NCBI RefSeq assembly: GCF_001423295.1
Contig: NZ_LMNG01000001.1
Coordinates: forward strand, 248,829 to 312,828
Direction of reading: 5' to 3'
From: Methylobacterium sp. Leaf112
Lineage (GTDB): Bacteria > Pseudomonadota > Alphaproteobacteria > Rhizobiales > Beijerinckiaceae
DNA length: 64,000 nucleotides
The notes beneath the pieces were generated by a model that ran no database searches, had not been told where the DNA came from, and saw only the letters and a list, made by a program, of their open reading frames with translations. The position numbers were made by a program, and so were the translations under genes. Below, one piece after another: positions 1 through 8,867 of this stretch (position 1 is the first letter of the stretch; every line of letters starts with the position of its first letter).

Positions 1-127
1 TACCTTATGCAACCCGGTTGACAAAATATACAAGGCGTCGTTCTCTGGTATAAAGAGCGGGCAGCGCAGTATAAATGCTGCACCGCAAAATGGGCGGGCG
101 GCCAGCTTGCCGAAGGAGGAAGACGCC

Positions 128-1147
128 ATGACGTTGACACGCCGCACCCTCGTCGCCGCCGGTCTCGCCGCGCCCGCCATCCTATCCCTCGGCTCGCGGG
201 CCCGGGCGGCGACCACCCTGAAGATCTCGCACCAGTTCCCCGGCGGCACCATCGACGAGGGCGACTTTCGCGACCGCGCGTGCCGCAAGTTCGCCGCGGC
301 CCTGGCCGAGCGCTCGAAGGGCGCCCTGGAGCTCCAGGTCTATCCGGGCTCGTCCCTGATGAAGACGAACGCCCAGTTCGGCGCCATCCGCAAGGGCGCC
401 CTCGACATGACCCTTTACCCGAGCCCCTACGCCGGCGGCGAGGTGCCGGAGATGAACATCGGCCTGATGCCGGGCCTCGTCACCTCCTACGCGCAGGCCA
501 CGGCCTGGAAGACCGCCCCCGTCGGCCGCAAGCTGACCGAGATCCTCGAATCCAAGGGCGTCGTGGTGGTCTCCTGGGTGTGGCAGGCCGGCGGCGTCGC
601 CAGCCGCGACCGGCCGCTCTTCACGCCCAGCGACGCCAAGGGCCTCAAGGTCCGGGGCGGCTCGCGCGAGATGGACCTGATGATGAAGGCGGCGGGCGCC
701 GCCACACTCTCGATCCCGTCGAACGAATCCTACGCCGCCATGCAGACCGGCGCGTGCGATGCCGTCATCACCTCCTCCACCAGCTTGATCTCGTTCCGCC
801 TGGAGGAACTCTCGAAATCCCTCACCTCGGGGGCTCAGCACACCTATTGGCTCATGTGGGAGCCGATCATGATGTCCAAGATCGTGTTCGACCGCCTGCC
901 GAAGGACCAGCAGGACCTCATCATGACCATCGGCTCCGAGCTGGAGGCCTTCGGCCAGAAGGGCGCCAAGGACGACGACACCCGAGTCGAGCAGGTGTTC
1001 GCCAAGGCCGGCGCCAAGGTGCAGCAGCTCGACGAGAAGACCCTCGGCCAGTGGCGCGACATCGCCAAGGACACCGCGTGGAAGGACTTCGCGGGCAAAT
1101 CCGCGAGCTGCGCCGAGCTCCTCAAGCTGGCGGAGCAGGTGTCGTGA
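128..1147 (+). CDS. dctP: TRAP transporter substrate-binding protein (DctP family)
   Basis: Periplasmic solute receptor of a tripartite ATP-independent transporter, probably for a C4-dicarboxylate or other organic acid; the ligand cannot be read from the sequence. The 339-residue product has a twin-arginine signal (TRRTLVAAG followed by a hydrophobic run ending SRARA-A), so Tat export is likely. An in-frame ATG lies at 107, but the AAGGAGGA at 113-120 places the true start at 128. Family hallmarks are the N-terminal LKISHQFPGG strand and the central KVRGGSREMD segment. It overlaps dctQ by the GTGA at 1144-1147, so translation is probably coupled. Confidence 0.9.
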   Translation: MTLTRRTLVAAGLAAPAILSLGSRARAATTLKISHQFPGGTIDEGDFRDRACRKFAAALAERSKGALELQVYPGSSLMKTNAQFGAIRKGALDMTLYPSPYAGGEVPEMNIGLMPGLVTSYAQATAWKTAPVGRKLTEILESKGVVVVSWVWQAGGVASRDRPLFTPSDAKGLKVRGGSREMDLMMKAAGAATLSIPSNESYAAMQTGACDAVITSSTSLISFRLEELSKSLTSGAQHTYWLMWEPIMMSKIVFDRLPKDQQDLIMTIGSELEAFGQKGAKDDDTRVEQVFAKAGAKVQQLDEKTLGQWRDIAKDTAWKDFAGKSASCAELLKLAEQVS

Positions 1148-1788
1148 GCCACGCCTTCGACGCGGCCTCCGCCGCCTCCGAATCCGTACGGGCCGCGCCC
1201 GAACCTCGCGTCCCCGGGCTGCTCGGGGCCATCGACCGCGGGATGAAAGCGATCAACGGCGTGGTGATGATCTTCGGCGGGCTCGCCCTCGTCGGGGCCT
1301 GTCTCGTCCTCAGCTACAGCGTGTTCGTGCGCTACTGGCTGAAGGAGCCCACCGACTGGCAGGACGAGATGGCGGTGTTCCTCATCGTCGGCGCGACCTT
1401 CTTCTCGGCGGCCGCCGTCCAGGCCAAGCGCGGCCACGTCGCCATCGAGGCGCTGAGCGGCCTGCTCTCGCCGCGGGTCAACCGCGCTCGCCTGCTCATG
1501 GCCGATATCATCAGCATCGTGTTCGTGACGTTCTTCGCCTGGAAGAGCTGGAGCCTGTTCCACGAAGCCTGGGTCGACGGGCAGGTCTCCCAATCGACCT
1601 GGGGGCCGCCGCTCTGGATTCCCTACGCCCTCATGGCTTTAGGTATGAGCTTCCTATCCCTGCAGTTCCTCCTGCAGATCGCCGAGGCCCTGAACTACGG
1701 CCCCCGTTCCGCCGGCTGGGCGAACCCGAAGGTCGGCCTCGGGGCCGACCTGAACGCTGATCCCCTCAAGACGAGCCCCCACCCATGA
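1144..1788 (+). CDS. dctQ: TRAP transporter small permease (DctQ family)
   Basis: Small membrane subunit of the TRAP transporter, about 214 residues from a GTG start overlapping the dctP stop. Four hydrophobic segments follow a polar N-terminus of about 35 residues; the conserved DWQDEMAVFLIV stretch is typical of DctQ, which bridges the receptor and the large permease. The last codons overlap the dctM start (ATGA at 1785-1788), so all three genes form one coupled operon. The N-terminal 25 residues are Ala/Ser/Pro-rich and not conserved in the family. Confidence 0.88.
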   Translation: MSHAFDAASAASESVRAAPEPRVPGLLGAIDRGMKAINGVVMIFGGLALVGACLVLSYSVFVRYWLKEPTDWQDEMAVFLIVGATFFSAAAVQAKRGHVAIEALSGLLSPRVNRARLLMADIISIVFVTFFAWKSWSLFHEAWVDGQVSQSTWGPPLWIPYALMALGMSFLSLQFLLQIAEALNYGPRSAGWANPKVGLGADLNADPLKTSPHP

Positions 1789-3137
1789 GCGTCGCGGCCA
1801 TCGGCTTCCTCTACGCGGGTGCCACCCTCAGCGCGATGCTGGCCGGCATCCCCATCGCCTTCGCGCTGGGCTTCGTGGCGCTCGCGTTCATGTACTTCTT
1901 CATGCCGGGCGCCTCCCTCGATACGGTGGCGCAGAACGTCTACGAGGAGATGGCCTCCATCACCCTCCTGTCGATCCCGCTCTTCATCCTGAAGGGCGCG
2001 GCCATCGGCCGTTCACGAGCCGGCCAGGACCTCTACTCGGCCATGCACGCCTGGATGCACCGCATCCCCGGGGGGCTGGGCATCGCCAACGTCTTCGCCT
2101 GCGCGCTGTTCGCCGCCATGGCGGGGTCCTCGCCCGCCACCTGCTCGGCCATCGGCTCGGCGGGCATCCCGGAGATGAGGAAGCGCGGCTACTCGCCGGG
2201 CTTCGCCGCCGGCATCATCGCCGCCGGCGGCACCCTCGGCATCCTGCTGCCGCCCTCCATCACCATGATCCTCTATGCGGTGGCGGCCGAACAGTCGCTC
2301 GGGCGCCTGTTCCTCGCCGGCATCGGGCCGGGCCTGCTGCTGGTCGGCCTGTTCGCCGCCTGGTCGGTCTATCGCTTCCGGGCCGAATACGCGGCCGCGA
2401 AGGACGCCTTCGAGCGCAACGGCACCGCCTCGCCGATCCTCGCCGAGGACACCTACAGCATGCGCGAGCGCTTCTCGACGCTGCCGCGGGTGCTGCCCTT
2501 CGTGGTGCTCCTCACCGGCGTCATGGTCGCCCTCTACGGCGGCTACTCCACGCCCTCCGAGACGGCGGGCCTCGGCGGTCTCCTGGCGCTCGGCCTCATC
2601 GCGGTCATCTACGGCGTCTGGCGCCCGAAGGACGTGAACCCGATCCTCGCCGCCACCTTGCGGGAATCGACCATGCTGATGCTCATCATCGGCATGTCGC
2701 TCCTTTACGCCTACGTGATGAGCTACCTCCACATCTCGCAATCGGCGGCCAACGCCATCGTGGCGCTGCAGCTCTCGCCCTGGGTGCTCCTGGTGACGAT
2801 CCTGGGCCTCGTGATCCTGCTCGGCTTCTTCCTGCCGCCGGTCTCGATCATCCTGATGACGGCGCCGATCATCCTGCCGCCCCTGAAGGCCGCCGGGTTC
2901 GACCTCGTCTGGTTCGGCGTCGTCATGACCATCACCATGGAGATGGGTTTGATCCACCCGCCGGTGGGCCTCAACATCTTCGTCATCAAGAACATCGCCC
3001 CCGACATCCCGCTGAAGGACATCATCTGGGGCACGCTGCCCTTCGTGATGCTAATGGCGGTGGCGATCCTGATCCTCTGCCTCGTCCCCGGCATCGCCCT
3101 GTGGCTGCCGAACTGGCTGCTGCCCTCCACGCGATAG
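1785..3137 (+). CDS. dctM: TRAP transporter large permease (DctM family)
   Basis: Large inner-membrane subunit that carries out sodium- or proton-coupled solute uptake with DctP and DctQ. The 450-residue protein has about 12 hydrophobic segments and DctM signatures, including the GSSPATCSAIGSAGIPEM region near residue 110, GGTLGILLPPSITMILY near residue 145, and a C-terminal HPPVGLNIFVIK segment. Length is slightly above the usual 425-430, with a polar insertion around residues 205-235 (AKDAFERNG onwards). It starts on the ATGA overlap with dctQ and closes the operon. Confidence 0.92.
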   Translation: MSVAAIGFLYAGATLSAMLAGIPIAFALGFVALAFMYFFMPGASLDTVAQNVYEEMASITLLSIPLFILKGAAIGRSRAGQDLYSAMHAWMHRIPGGLGIANVFACALFAAMAGSSPATCSAIGSAGIPEMRKRGYSPGFAAGIIAAGGTLGILLPPSITMILYAVAAEQSLGRLFLAGIGPGLLLVGLFAAWSVYRFRAEYAAAKDAFERNGTASPILAEDTYSMRERFSTLPRVLPFVVLLTGVMVALYGGYSTPSETAGLGGLLALGLIAVIYGVWRPKDVNPILAATLRESTMLMLIIGMSLLYAYVMSYLHISQSAANAIVALQLSPWVLLVTILGLVILLGFFLPPVSIILMTAPIILPPLKAAGFDLVWFGVVMTITMEMGLIHPPVGLNIFVIKNIAPDIPLKDIIWGTLPFVMLMAVAILILCLVPGIALWLPNWLLPSTR

Positions 3138-3220
3138 GGCGAACCAGCCTCGAAACGGCTGGGCGGCCCGGACCTCTGGTTCAGGCCGTTCGCTTGCGTC
3201 TGATCACAGATCGACCCCAT

Positions 3221-3246
3221 TGTATCACGACAAAATTGTCGTTACA
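3221..3246. promoter_or_regulatory. Probable BrnA operator (inverted repeat)
   Basis: ACGACAA at 3227-3233 and TTGTCGT at 3236-3242 form a perfect 7-bp inverted repeat around a 2-base centre, inside a looser TGTA...TACA frame. It sits at the 5' end of the brnT frame. BrnA-type antitoxins are known to bind palindromes here and repress their own operon, so an operator role is inferred from position and symmetry. Confidence 0.5.
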
Positions 3247-3559
3247 TTTTTGCAAGTCGATTCGCTTCGCATGGGACGCGGCCAAGGCCGAAAGCAATCT
3301 GCGTAAGCATCGCATCAGCTTCGAGGTTGCGTCCCGCGTCTTTGCCGATCCTTACGCATCGAGTTCGCAGGATCGGATCGAGGACGGTGAGTATCGCTGA
3401 CAGACGATCGGCCTCGTGGATGGCGTCATGATGGTGCTGGTCGCTCACACGATCTTCGACGCTGACGATGGAACGGAGATCGTTCGCATCATTTCGGCTA
3501 GACATGCCGACCGGCAGGAGCGCAAGCGCTATGAAAGAGACCGATCCCGTCATCTTTGA
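3236..3559 (+). pseudogene. brnT: BrnT-family toxin with premature stop codon
   Basis: Type II toxin of the BrnT ribonuclease family, apparently inactivated. The frame reads IRFAWDAAKAESNLRKHRISFE, the classic BrnT N-terminus, then meets TGA at 3398-3400 exactly where homologs usually carry tryptophan (EERW-x-T-IG). Beyond the stop the same frame continues with QTIGLVDGVMMVLVAHT and RIISARHADRQERKRYE, the family's C-terminal half, to a stop at 3557-3559. A TGG-to-TGA change would explain it. No ATG precedes the conserved region; TTG at 3236 is the only start I can suggest, and it lies in the palindrome. The brnA start overlaps the 3' end of the frame. Confidence 0.75.
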
Positions 3560-3848
3560 ACTCGACCTGCACCGGCCCGCCGCCCTCACGCCGGAACAAC
3601 GCGCGGAGTTGGAGACGCTCGCCGCGACGCCGGATTCCGAGATCGACTACAGCGATATCCCGCCGCTGACGGAGGCGTTCTTCGCCAACGCCCAGCGCAA
3701 TCCGTTCTACCGTCCGATCAAGGCTCAGGTCACCGTTCGCCTCGACGCGGACGTGCTCGCTTGGCTCAAGACGGGCGGGCGCGGCTACCAGACGAAGCTG
3801 AACGCGATTCTTCGGCGTGCCATGCTCCAGGACGCTCCGCCGAAGTGA
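3531..3848 (+). CDS. brnA: BrnA-family antitoxin
   Basis: Antitoxin and autorepressor partner of BrnT; 105 residues from the ATG at 3531, which overlaps the brnT frame as usual for this family. The SEIDYSDIPPLTEAFF motif binds toxin in known systems, and the C-terminal VTVRLDADVLAWLK...GYQTKLNAILRRAM is the ribbon-helix-helix DNA-binding domain (DUF4415). An in-frame upstream start at 3468 exists but would lie inside the toxin gene. Unlike the toxin, this gene is intact. Confidence 0.85.
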   Translation: MKETDPVIFELDLHRPAALTPEQRAELETLAATPDSEIDYSDIPPLTEAFFANAQRNPFYRPIKAQVTVRLDADVLAWLKTGGRGYQTKLNAILRRAMLQDAPPK

Positions 3849-3855
3849 CCGGTTC

Positions 3856-4665
3856 TCACCGCCCCCGCCAATCCGGCGCCCGCTTGCCCAGGAACGCTTC
3901 CATTCCCTCGCGAAAATCGGCGCTCGTGTAGCAGAGGCGGATGAGGTCGTCGCCGGGGCGCTCGCCGGCCGTGTCGTCGGCGTCCTGAAGCCGGCGCAGG
4001 CCCTCCTTGGTGGCGTAGAGGGTGAGGGGCGCGTGGCCGGCGACGAGGGTGGCGAGTTCGGTGGCGCGGACCGCGAGGGCATCTGCATCCGCCACCACCT
4101 CGCCGACGAGGCCGATGGCCAGCGCCTCCTCGGCCCCGACGAGGCGGGCGGTGAAGATCATGTCCTTGACCCGGGCCGGGCCGACGAGCCCGGAGAGGCG
4201 CTTCAGGTTGGCGAGCGACAGGCAGTTGCCCAGCGTCCGCGCGATGGGAAAGCCGAAGCGCGCGTCGCGGGTGGCGACCCGCAGGTCGCAGGCCGCCGCG
4301 ATGGCCGCCCCGCCGCCCGTGCAGGCCCCCGCGATCGCCGCGATGACGGGCACCCGCAGGCGCTCGAGGGCACCCATCACCCGATCCATGAACCGCTCGT
4401 AGTCCAGGGCGTCCTGGGCCGAGGCGAAGCCGCGGAACTGGGCGATGTCGGTACCGGCCGCGAACGCCTTCTCGCCCGCGCCCGTGATCACCAGCACCCG
4501 CACGGACGGGTCGGCCTCGATCCGCGCGCAGCGGTCGATGATCCCCTGATACATCGCGAAGGTGAGGGCGTTGCGGGCCTGGGGCCGGTTGAGGACGATG
4601 CGGGCGATGCCGGCCCCGTCCTGCGTGAACAGGAGCTCGTCGGTGTCGCGCGCAGGGCTGGTCAT
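3856..4665 (-). CDS. Enoyl-CoA hydratase/isomerase family protein
   Basis: Crotonase-superfamily enzyme of 269 residues, probably acting on an acyl-CoA. The start at 4665 (MTSPARDTDEL) gives the usual length. Motifs include IVLNRPQARNALT near the N-terminus, AGEKAFAAGTDIAQF for CoA binding and the first oxyanion-hole residue, and IAGACTGGGAAIAAACDLR for the second. In the expected catalytic region it reads ARFGFPIARTLGNCLS rather than a clear pair of hydratase glutamates, so the exact reaction (hydratase, isomerase or other) is open. It is convergent with brnA with only 7 bases between them. Confidence 0.85.
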   Translation of the reverse strand: MTSPARDTDELLFTQDGAGIARIVLNRPQARNALTFAMYQGIIDRCARIEADPSVRVLVITGAGEKAFAAGTDIAQFRGFASAQDALDYERFMDRVMGALERLRVPVIAAIAGACTGGGAAIAAACDLRVATRDARFGFPIARTLGNCLSLANLKRLSGLVGPARVKDMIFTARLVGAEEALAIGLVGEVVADADALAVRATELATLVAGHAPLTLYATKEGLRRLQDADDTAGERPGDDLIRLCYTSADFREGMEAFLGKRAPDWRGR

Positions 4666-4745
4666 GGCGGGTCCGGGGTCGCGTGGAATTCCAGCCCCGG
4701 GTCTGCCCATCCCGGCGGCCCGGATCAACCCGGGGAGCGGCCGTC

Positions 4746-5669
4746 TCAGAACAGGCTCGGCACGAACATCTCCGGCGGGACCGGCTGGCGGGCGTAGTCG
4801 TCGTGGCGCTCGCGCTCGGGCAGCTGGACGGTCGGGTGCGCCACCGCGCCGTAGGGGATCTGCGACAGGAGGTGGGCGATGCAGTTGAGCCGGGCCTTCT
4901 TCTTGTCCACGGCCTCGACCACCCACCACGGCGCCTCGGGGATGTGGGTGCGGGCGAGCATCACTTCCTTGGCCTTGGTGTAATCCTCCCACAGGCGGCG
5001 CGACTGCACATCCATCGGCGAGAGCTTCCACTGCTTCAGCGGATCGTGGATCCGCATGGTGAAGCGCAGCTCCTGCTCCTCGTCGGTGATCGAGAACCAG
5101 TATTTCAGCACGATGATCCCTGAGCGCACCAGCATGCGCTCGAATTCCGGCACGGAGCGGAAGAACTCCTCCACCTCGTCGGGCGTGCAGAAGCCCATCA
5201 CGCGCTCGACGCCGGCGCGATTGTACCAGGAGCGGTCGAACAGCACGATCTCGCCGCCGGCGGGCAAGTGGGTCACGTAGCGCTGGAAGTACCATTGCGT
5301 GCGCTCGCGCTCGCTCGGGGCCGGCAGGGCGGCGACGCGGCAGACGCGGGGGTTGAGGCGTTGGGTGATGCGCTTGATCGCCCCGCCCTTGCCGGCGGAA
5401 TCCCGGCCCTCGAAGATCACGACGACGCGCAGCTTCTGAGCCTGCACCCAATCCTGCAGGCGCACCAGCTCGTGTTGGAGCCGGAACAGCTCGCGGAAAT
5501 AGCGTCGGCGGTCCATCTGCGGCGCGCGTGGACCGTCCCCGACGGCATCGGCGAGGCGTTCGAGACGCTCCTCCTCCATCTCCATTTCGAGTTCTTCGTC
5601 GAAATCGTCGGCGACTTCGCGGCGGATCGCCTCGATGTCGAAGGTGCCTGCCCGTTGCCCCTGATCCAT
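4746..5669 (-). CDS. ppk2: Polyphosphate kinase 2 family protein
   Basis: Transfers phosphate between polyphosphate and nucleotides, most likely NDP to NTP as in single-domain class I PPK2 enzymes. The 307-residue protein starts at the ATG at 5669. It has Walker A GRDSAGKGG (residues 88-96), Walker B VLFDRSWYNRAGVERVMGF (about 142-160) and the usual lid and C-terminal DPLKQWKLSPMD segment. An acidic coiled N-terminus (DEELEMEMEEERLERL) precedes the core. It is divergent from the decarboxylase gene across 234 bases. Class I versus II or III is inferred from overall motif form. Confidence 0.9.
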   Translation of the reverse strand: MDQGQRAGTFDIEAIRREVADDFDEELEMEMEEERLERLADAVGDGPRAPQMDRRRYFRELFRLQHELVRLQDWVQAQKLRVVVIFEGRDSAGKGGAIKRITQRLNPRVCRVAALPAPSERERTQWYFQRYVTHLPAGGEIVLFDRSWYNRAGVERVMGFCTPDEVEEFFRSVPEFERMLVRSGIIVLKYWFSITDEEQELRFTMRIHDPLKQWKLSPMDVQSRRLWEDYTKAKEVMLARTHIPEAPWWVVEAVDKKKARLNCIAHLLSQIPYGAVAHPTVQLPERERHDDYARQPVPPEMFVPSLF

Positions 5670-5903
5670 TGCCGCCGTCCCGCCCGTCGCTCGAATCCCG
5701 ATCGCTGGCGTTAGAGCAGGCGCGTGTGACAGTGCTGCTACGGGCGATCGGTGCGCCATCGGTCTATGGGTGATGCCGCCGGCCGCCGGCGCCGAACCCG
5801 GCCGTGTCGCCCTCGAAAAGCCGCCGCCCCTCCGCAACTGTCATCGAAGCGTCACGTCCCGTCGCGAACGGTGCGCGCCAAACACCACGGAGCCTTTTCC
5901 CGC

Positions 5904-8246
5904 ATGGACTTCTTCCGCCGCTTCACCGTGCTGATGTGCGCGCCGAACTTCGATCCGGACGATCTCGAGGGCGTGCGCGTCCAGCAAATCCTCACCTCCA
6001 TCGAGAAGCTCGGCTTCGAGGTAGTGCGGGCGCGGCGCGTCGAAGATGCGGCCATCGCGGTCCAGACCGACGCCGCCATCGGCTGCATGGTGGTGGATTG
6101 GGGCAAGCGCGGGCTGGACGGCAAGGCGGCGGCGCTCATCAACCTCATGCGGAAACGCGGGCTGGAAATGCCCATCGTGATCATGGTCCGCCGCAAGCGT
6201 CTGGAAGACATCCCCGTCGAGGTGCTGGACTTCATCGACGGCTACATCTTCCTTGCCGAAGAAACCCCCGAATACATCGCCCGCGGCCTCGTCAGCCGGG
6301 TGAAGCAATACGCCGAGACCCTGAAAACGCCGTTCTTCGGCGCGCTGGTCGACTACGCCGAGCAGGGCAATCAGCTCTGGACCTGTCCCGGCCACAACGG
6401 CGGCATCTTCTACAACCGCTCGCCCATCGGCCGCATCTTCGTCGAGCACCTCGGCGAGGCGATCTTTCGCGACGACCTCGACAATTCTGTCCTCGATCTC
6501 GGCGACCTCCTCGTCCACGAGGGGCCCGCCCTGAAGGCGCAGAAGGAAGCCGCCGTCATCTTCGGGGCGGAGAAGACCTACTTCGTCCTCAATGGCACCT
6601 CGGCCTCGAACAAGATCGTGCTGTCGGCCCTGGTGGCGGAGGGCGACCTCGTGCTGTTCGACCGCAACAACCACAAGGCCGCGCATCACGGCGCCCTGTT
6701 CCTCGGCGGCGCCGTACCGGTGTTCCTCGAGACCGATCGCAACTGCTTCGGGTTGATCGGCCCCATGTACGCCGAGGCCCTGGACGAGACGGCGATCCGC
6801 GAAAAGATCCGCACCAATCCCCTGGTGAAGGACCCCGACGCGTGGAAGCGCGAGCGCCCGTTCCGCGTGGCGGTGGTCGAGCAATGCACCTACGACGGCA
6901 CGATCTACAATGCGCAGATGATCCTCGATCGGATCGGGCACCTCTGCGACTACATCCTGTTCGACGAGGCCTGGGCGGGCTTCATGAAGTTCCACCCGCT
7001 CTTCGCCGGGCGCTTCGCCATGGGCCTGAAGGGGCTGGACGAGACCTCGCCGGGCATCATCGCCACGCAATCGACCCACAAGCAGCTGGCGAGCTTCTCC
7101 CAGGCCTCGCAGATCCACACCAAGGACAGCCACATCCGCGGCCAGACCCGCCGCATCGAGCACCGGCGCTTCAACGAGACCTTCCTCGTCCACGCCTCGA
7201 CCTCGCCGTTCTATCCCCTGTTCGCCTCCCTCGATGTGGGCGCGCAGATGATGAAGGGCCGCTCCGGCGTCGTCCTCTGGGACGACACCATTCGGCTCGG
7301 CATCGAGTGGCGCAAGAAGGTCCGGGCCATCCGCCGCGAGTTCGAGGAGAAGGAGGGCGATCCCCTCCGCCGCTGGTTCTTCGACCCCTTCGTGCCCGAC
7401 ACCGTGAAGGGCCCGGATGGCAAGGTGCCGTGGGAGAGCATCTCCACCGACGAACTCGCCAGCAACGCCAAGTACTGGGAATTGACTCCGGGCGCGGCCT
7501 GGCACGGCTTCACGCACGTGGTGCCCGATTATGCCATGACCGACCCGAACAAGCTCACGGTGCTCACCCCGGGCTTCGACCGGCGTACAGGTGAATACGC
7601 CGAGCACGGCGTGCCCGCGCCCATCGTCGCCCAGTACCTGCGTGAGAACCGCATCGTGCCGGAGAAGAACGACCTCAACTCGCTGCTCTTCCTGCTGACG
7701 CCGGGCGTCGAATCCTCCAAGGCCGGCACGCTGATCTCGGGCCTGGTCGCCTTCAAGCGCCTGCACGACGACAACGTGCCGCTCGAAGAGGCGATGCCCG
7801 AGTTCGTCCGGCGCCGGCCCAACCGCTACAAGGGCGTGCGCCTGCGCGATCTCTGCGCCGATTTCCACGCCTTCCACCGTGAGGCCGGCACCAGCGCCCT
7901 CCAGCGCAAGCAGTTCGAGCCGGGGCACCTGCCCGAGATGGTGATGACGCCCAAGGAAGCGGTGCAGCAGCTCACCCGCAACAACGTCGATTACGTGCCC
8001 ATCGCGGAGGCGGAAGGGCGCGTGGCGACGACCTTGCTTCTGGTCTACCCGCCGGGCATCGGCACGGTGCTGCCGGGCGAGCGATTGGACGAGCGGGCGA
8101 AACCCATGCTGGACTATTTCAAGATGTTCGAGCGCTCCGCGAACCTGTTCCCCGGGTTCGAGGCCGAGATCCAGGGCGTGTTCCGCAACGTGGATCCGGA
8201 CGGCACCATCCGGTTCCACACGTATGTCATGCGCGAGACCCGCTGA
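5904..8246 (+). CDS. Ornithine/lysine/arginine decarboxylase (PLP, fold III large type)
   Basis: Large PLP-dependent basic amino acid decarboxylase of 780 residues, making a polyamine or diamine. The first 130 residues form the response-regulator-like wing domain; the PLP core follows, with NGTSASNKIVL, the cofactor aspartate in ILFDEAWAGF (D354) and the Schiff-base lysine in STHKQLASFSQ (K393). The ATG at 5904 is chosen because homologs begin near MDFFRRF; upstream in-frame codons are low-complexity. The acetyltransferase follows on the ATGA at 8244-8247. Substrate choice between ornithine, lysine and arginine is not resolved. Confidence 0.88.
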   Translation: MDFFRRFTVLMCAPNFDPDDLEGVRVQQILTSIEKLGFEVVRARRVEDAAIAVQTDAAIGCMVVDWGKRGLDGKAAALINLMRKRGLEMPIVIMVRRKRLEDIPVEVLDFIDGYIFLAEETPEYIARGLVSRVKQYAETLKTPFFGALVDYAEQGNQLWTCPGHNGGIFYNRSPIGRIFVEHLGEAIFRDDLDNSVLDLGDLLVHEGPALKAQKEAAVIFGAEKTYFVLNGTSASNKIVLSALVAEGDLVLFDRNNHKAAHHGALFLGGAVPVFLETDRNCFGLIGPMYAEALDETAIREKIRTNPLVKDPDAWKRERPFRVAVVEQCTYDGTIYNAQMILDRIGHLCDYILFDEAWAGFMKFHPLFAGRFAMGLKGLDETSPGIIATQSTHKQLASFSQASQIHTKDSHIRGQTRRIEHRRFNETFLVHASTSPFYPLFASLDVGAQMMKGRSGVVLWDDTIRLGIEWRKKVRAIRREFEEKEGDPLRRWFFDPFVPDTVKGPDGKVPWESISTDELASNAKYWELTPGAAWHGFTHVVPDYAMTDPNKLTVLTPGFDRRTGEYAEHGVPAPIVAQYLRENRIVPEKNDLNSLLFLLTPGVESSKAGTLISGLVAFKRLHDDNVPLEEAMPEFVRRRPNRYKGVRLRDLCADFHAFHREAGTSALQRKQFEPGHLPEMVMTPKEAVQQLTRNNVDYVPIAEAEGRVATTLLLVYPPGIGTVLPGERLDERAKPMLDYFKMFERSANLFPGFEAEIQGVFRNVDPDGTIRFHTYVMRETR

Positions 8247-8851
8247 TGCCGGCGCTGGCCGGCGACCCCGACCTCGTCATCCGACCCTCGTCGGATGCCG
8301 ACGTGGCGGACATGGTGGACATCTACGCCCACCACATCCGGCGCGGGGTCGGCGATGTCGGCGATTTCGAGGAGGATCCGCTCCATCCGGACGACCTCAA
8401 GAAGCGCCGCAAGGCCATGCGCAAGAAGCGCCTGCCGCACCTCGTCGCCGACCGCGACGGGGTGGTGGCCGGCTACGCCTACGCGGTGCCGTTCCGCAAG
8501 CGGCCGGCCTACCGCTACACCCTCAAGCACTCGATCTACGTCCACCACGAGCACCTGCACGCCGGCATCGGCCGGCGCCTGCTGCCGGCCCTCATCGAGG
8601 CCTGCGCGGCCGGCGGCTACCGCCAGATGATCGGCTACATCGACGCGAAGAACGAGGCCTCGTTGCGCCTGCACGAGGCCTGCGGGTTCGTGCGCGTCGG
8701 GCTGCTGCCGGCGGTGGGCTACAAGTACGGCCGCTGGAGCGACAGCGTCATGGTACAGTGCGCCCTGGGCTCCGGCGCCACCGACCAGCCCGGCACCTGG
8801 ACGCGTCCCGTCGAGGTGGTGGTGGCCGGCCACGACTGGATCGGCAAATAG
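8246..8851 (+). CDS. GNAT N-acetyltransferase (phosphinothricin acetyltransferase-like)
   Basis: Acetyl-CoA-dependent acetyltransferase of 201 residues, related to the Pat/Bar/YwnH group. The opening VIRPSSDADVADMVDIYAHH is typical of that group; SIYVHHEHLHAGIGRRLLPAL holds the acetyl-CoA loop (xxGIGRxL), and NEASLRLHEACGFVRVG is the conserved C-terminal GNAT segment. Between strands 1 and 2 an unusually basic stretch (DDLKKRRKAMRKKRLP) replaces the usual loop. Its start codon overlaps the decarboxylase stop, so coupled translation is likely and a polyamine or amino-acid substrate can be proposed but not shown. Confidence 0.85.
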   Translation: MPALAGDPDLVIRPSSDADVADMVDIYAHHIRRGVGDVGDFEEDPLHPDDLKKRRKAMRKKRLPHLVADRDGVVAGYAYAVPFRKRPAYRYTLKHSIYVHHEHLHAGIGRRLLPALIEACAAGGYRQMIGYIDAKNEASLRLHEACGFVRVGLLPAVGYKYGRWSDSVMVQCALGSGATDQPGTWTRPVEVVVAGHDWIGK

Positions 8852-8867
8852 CCGGTCACCGAGGAGC

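Noticed and set aside
1..127. TTGACA at 18-23 and TATAAA at 49-54 as a promoter for the TRAP operon
   Set aside because: The spacing is 25 bases, too long for a sigma-70-type pair; no other convincing combination is visible, so no promoter is called.
3468..3530. Longer BrnA start inside the toxin gene
   Set aside because: It would add 21 residues with no family similarity; the ATG at 3531 gives the normal antitoxin.
5841..8219. Long minus-strand open frame of 792 codons
   Set aside because: It is antisense to the decarboxylase and its translation is His/Glu/Arg/Gly-biased with no domain, as expected from GC-rich codon shadows.
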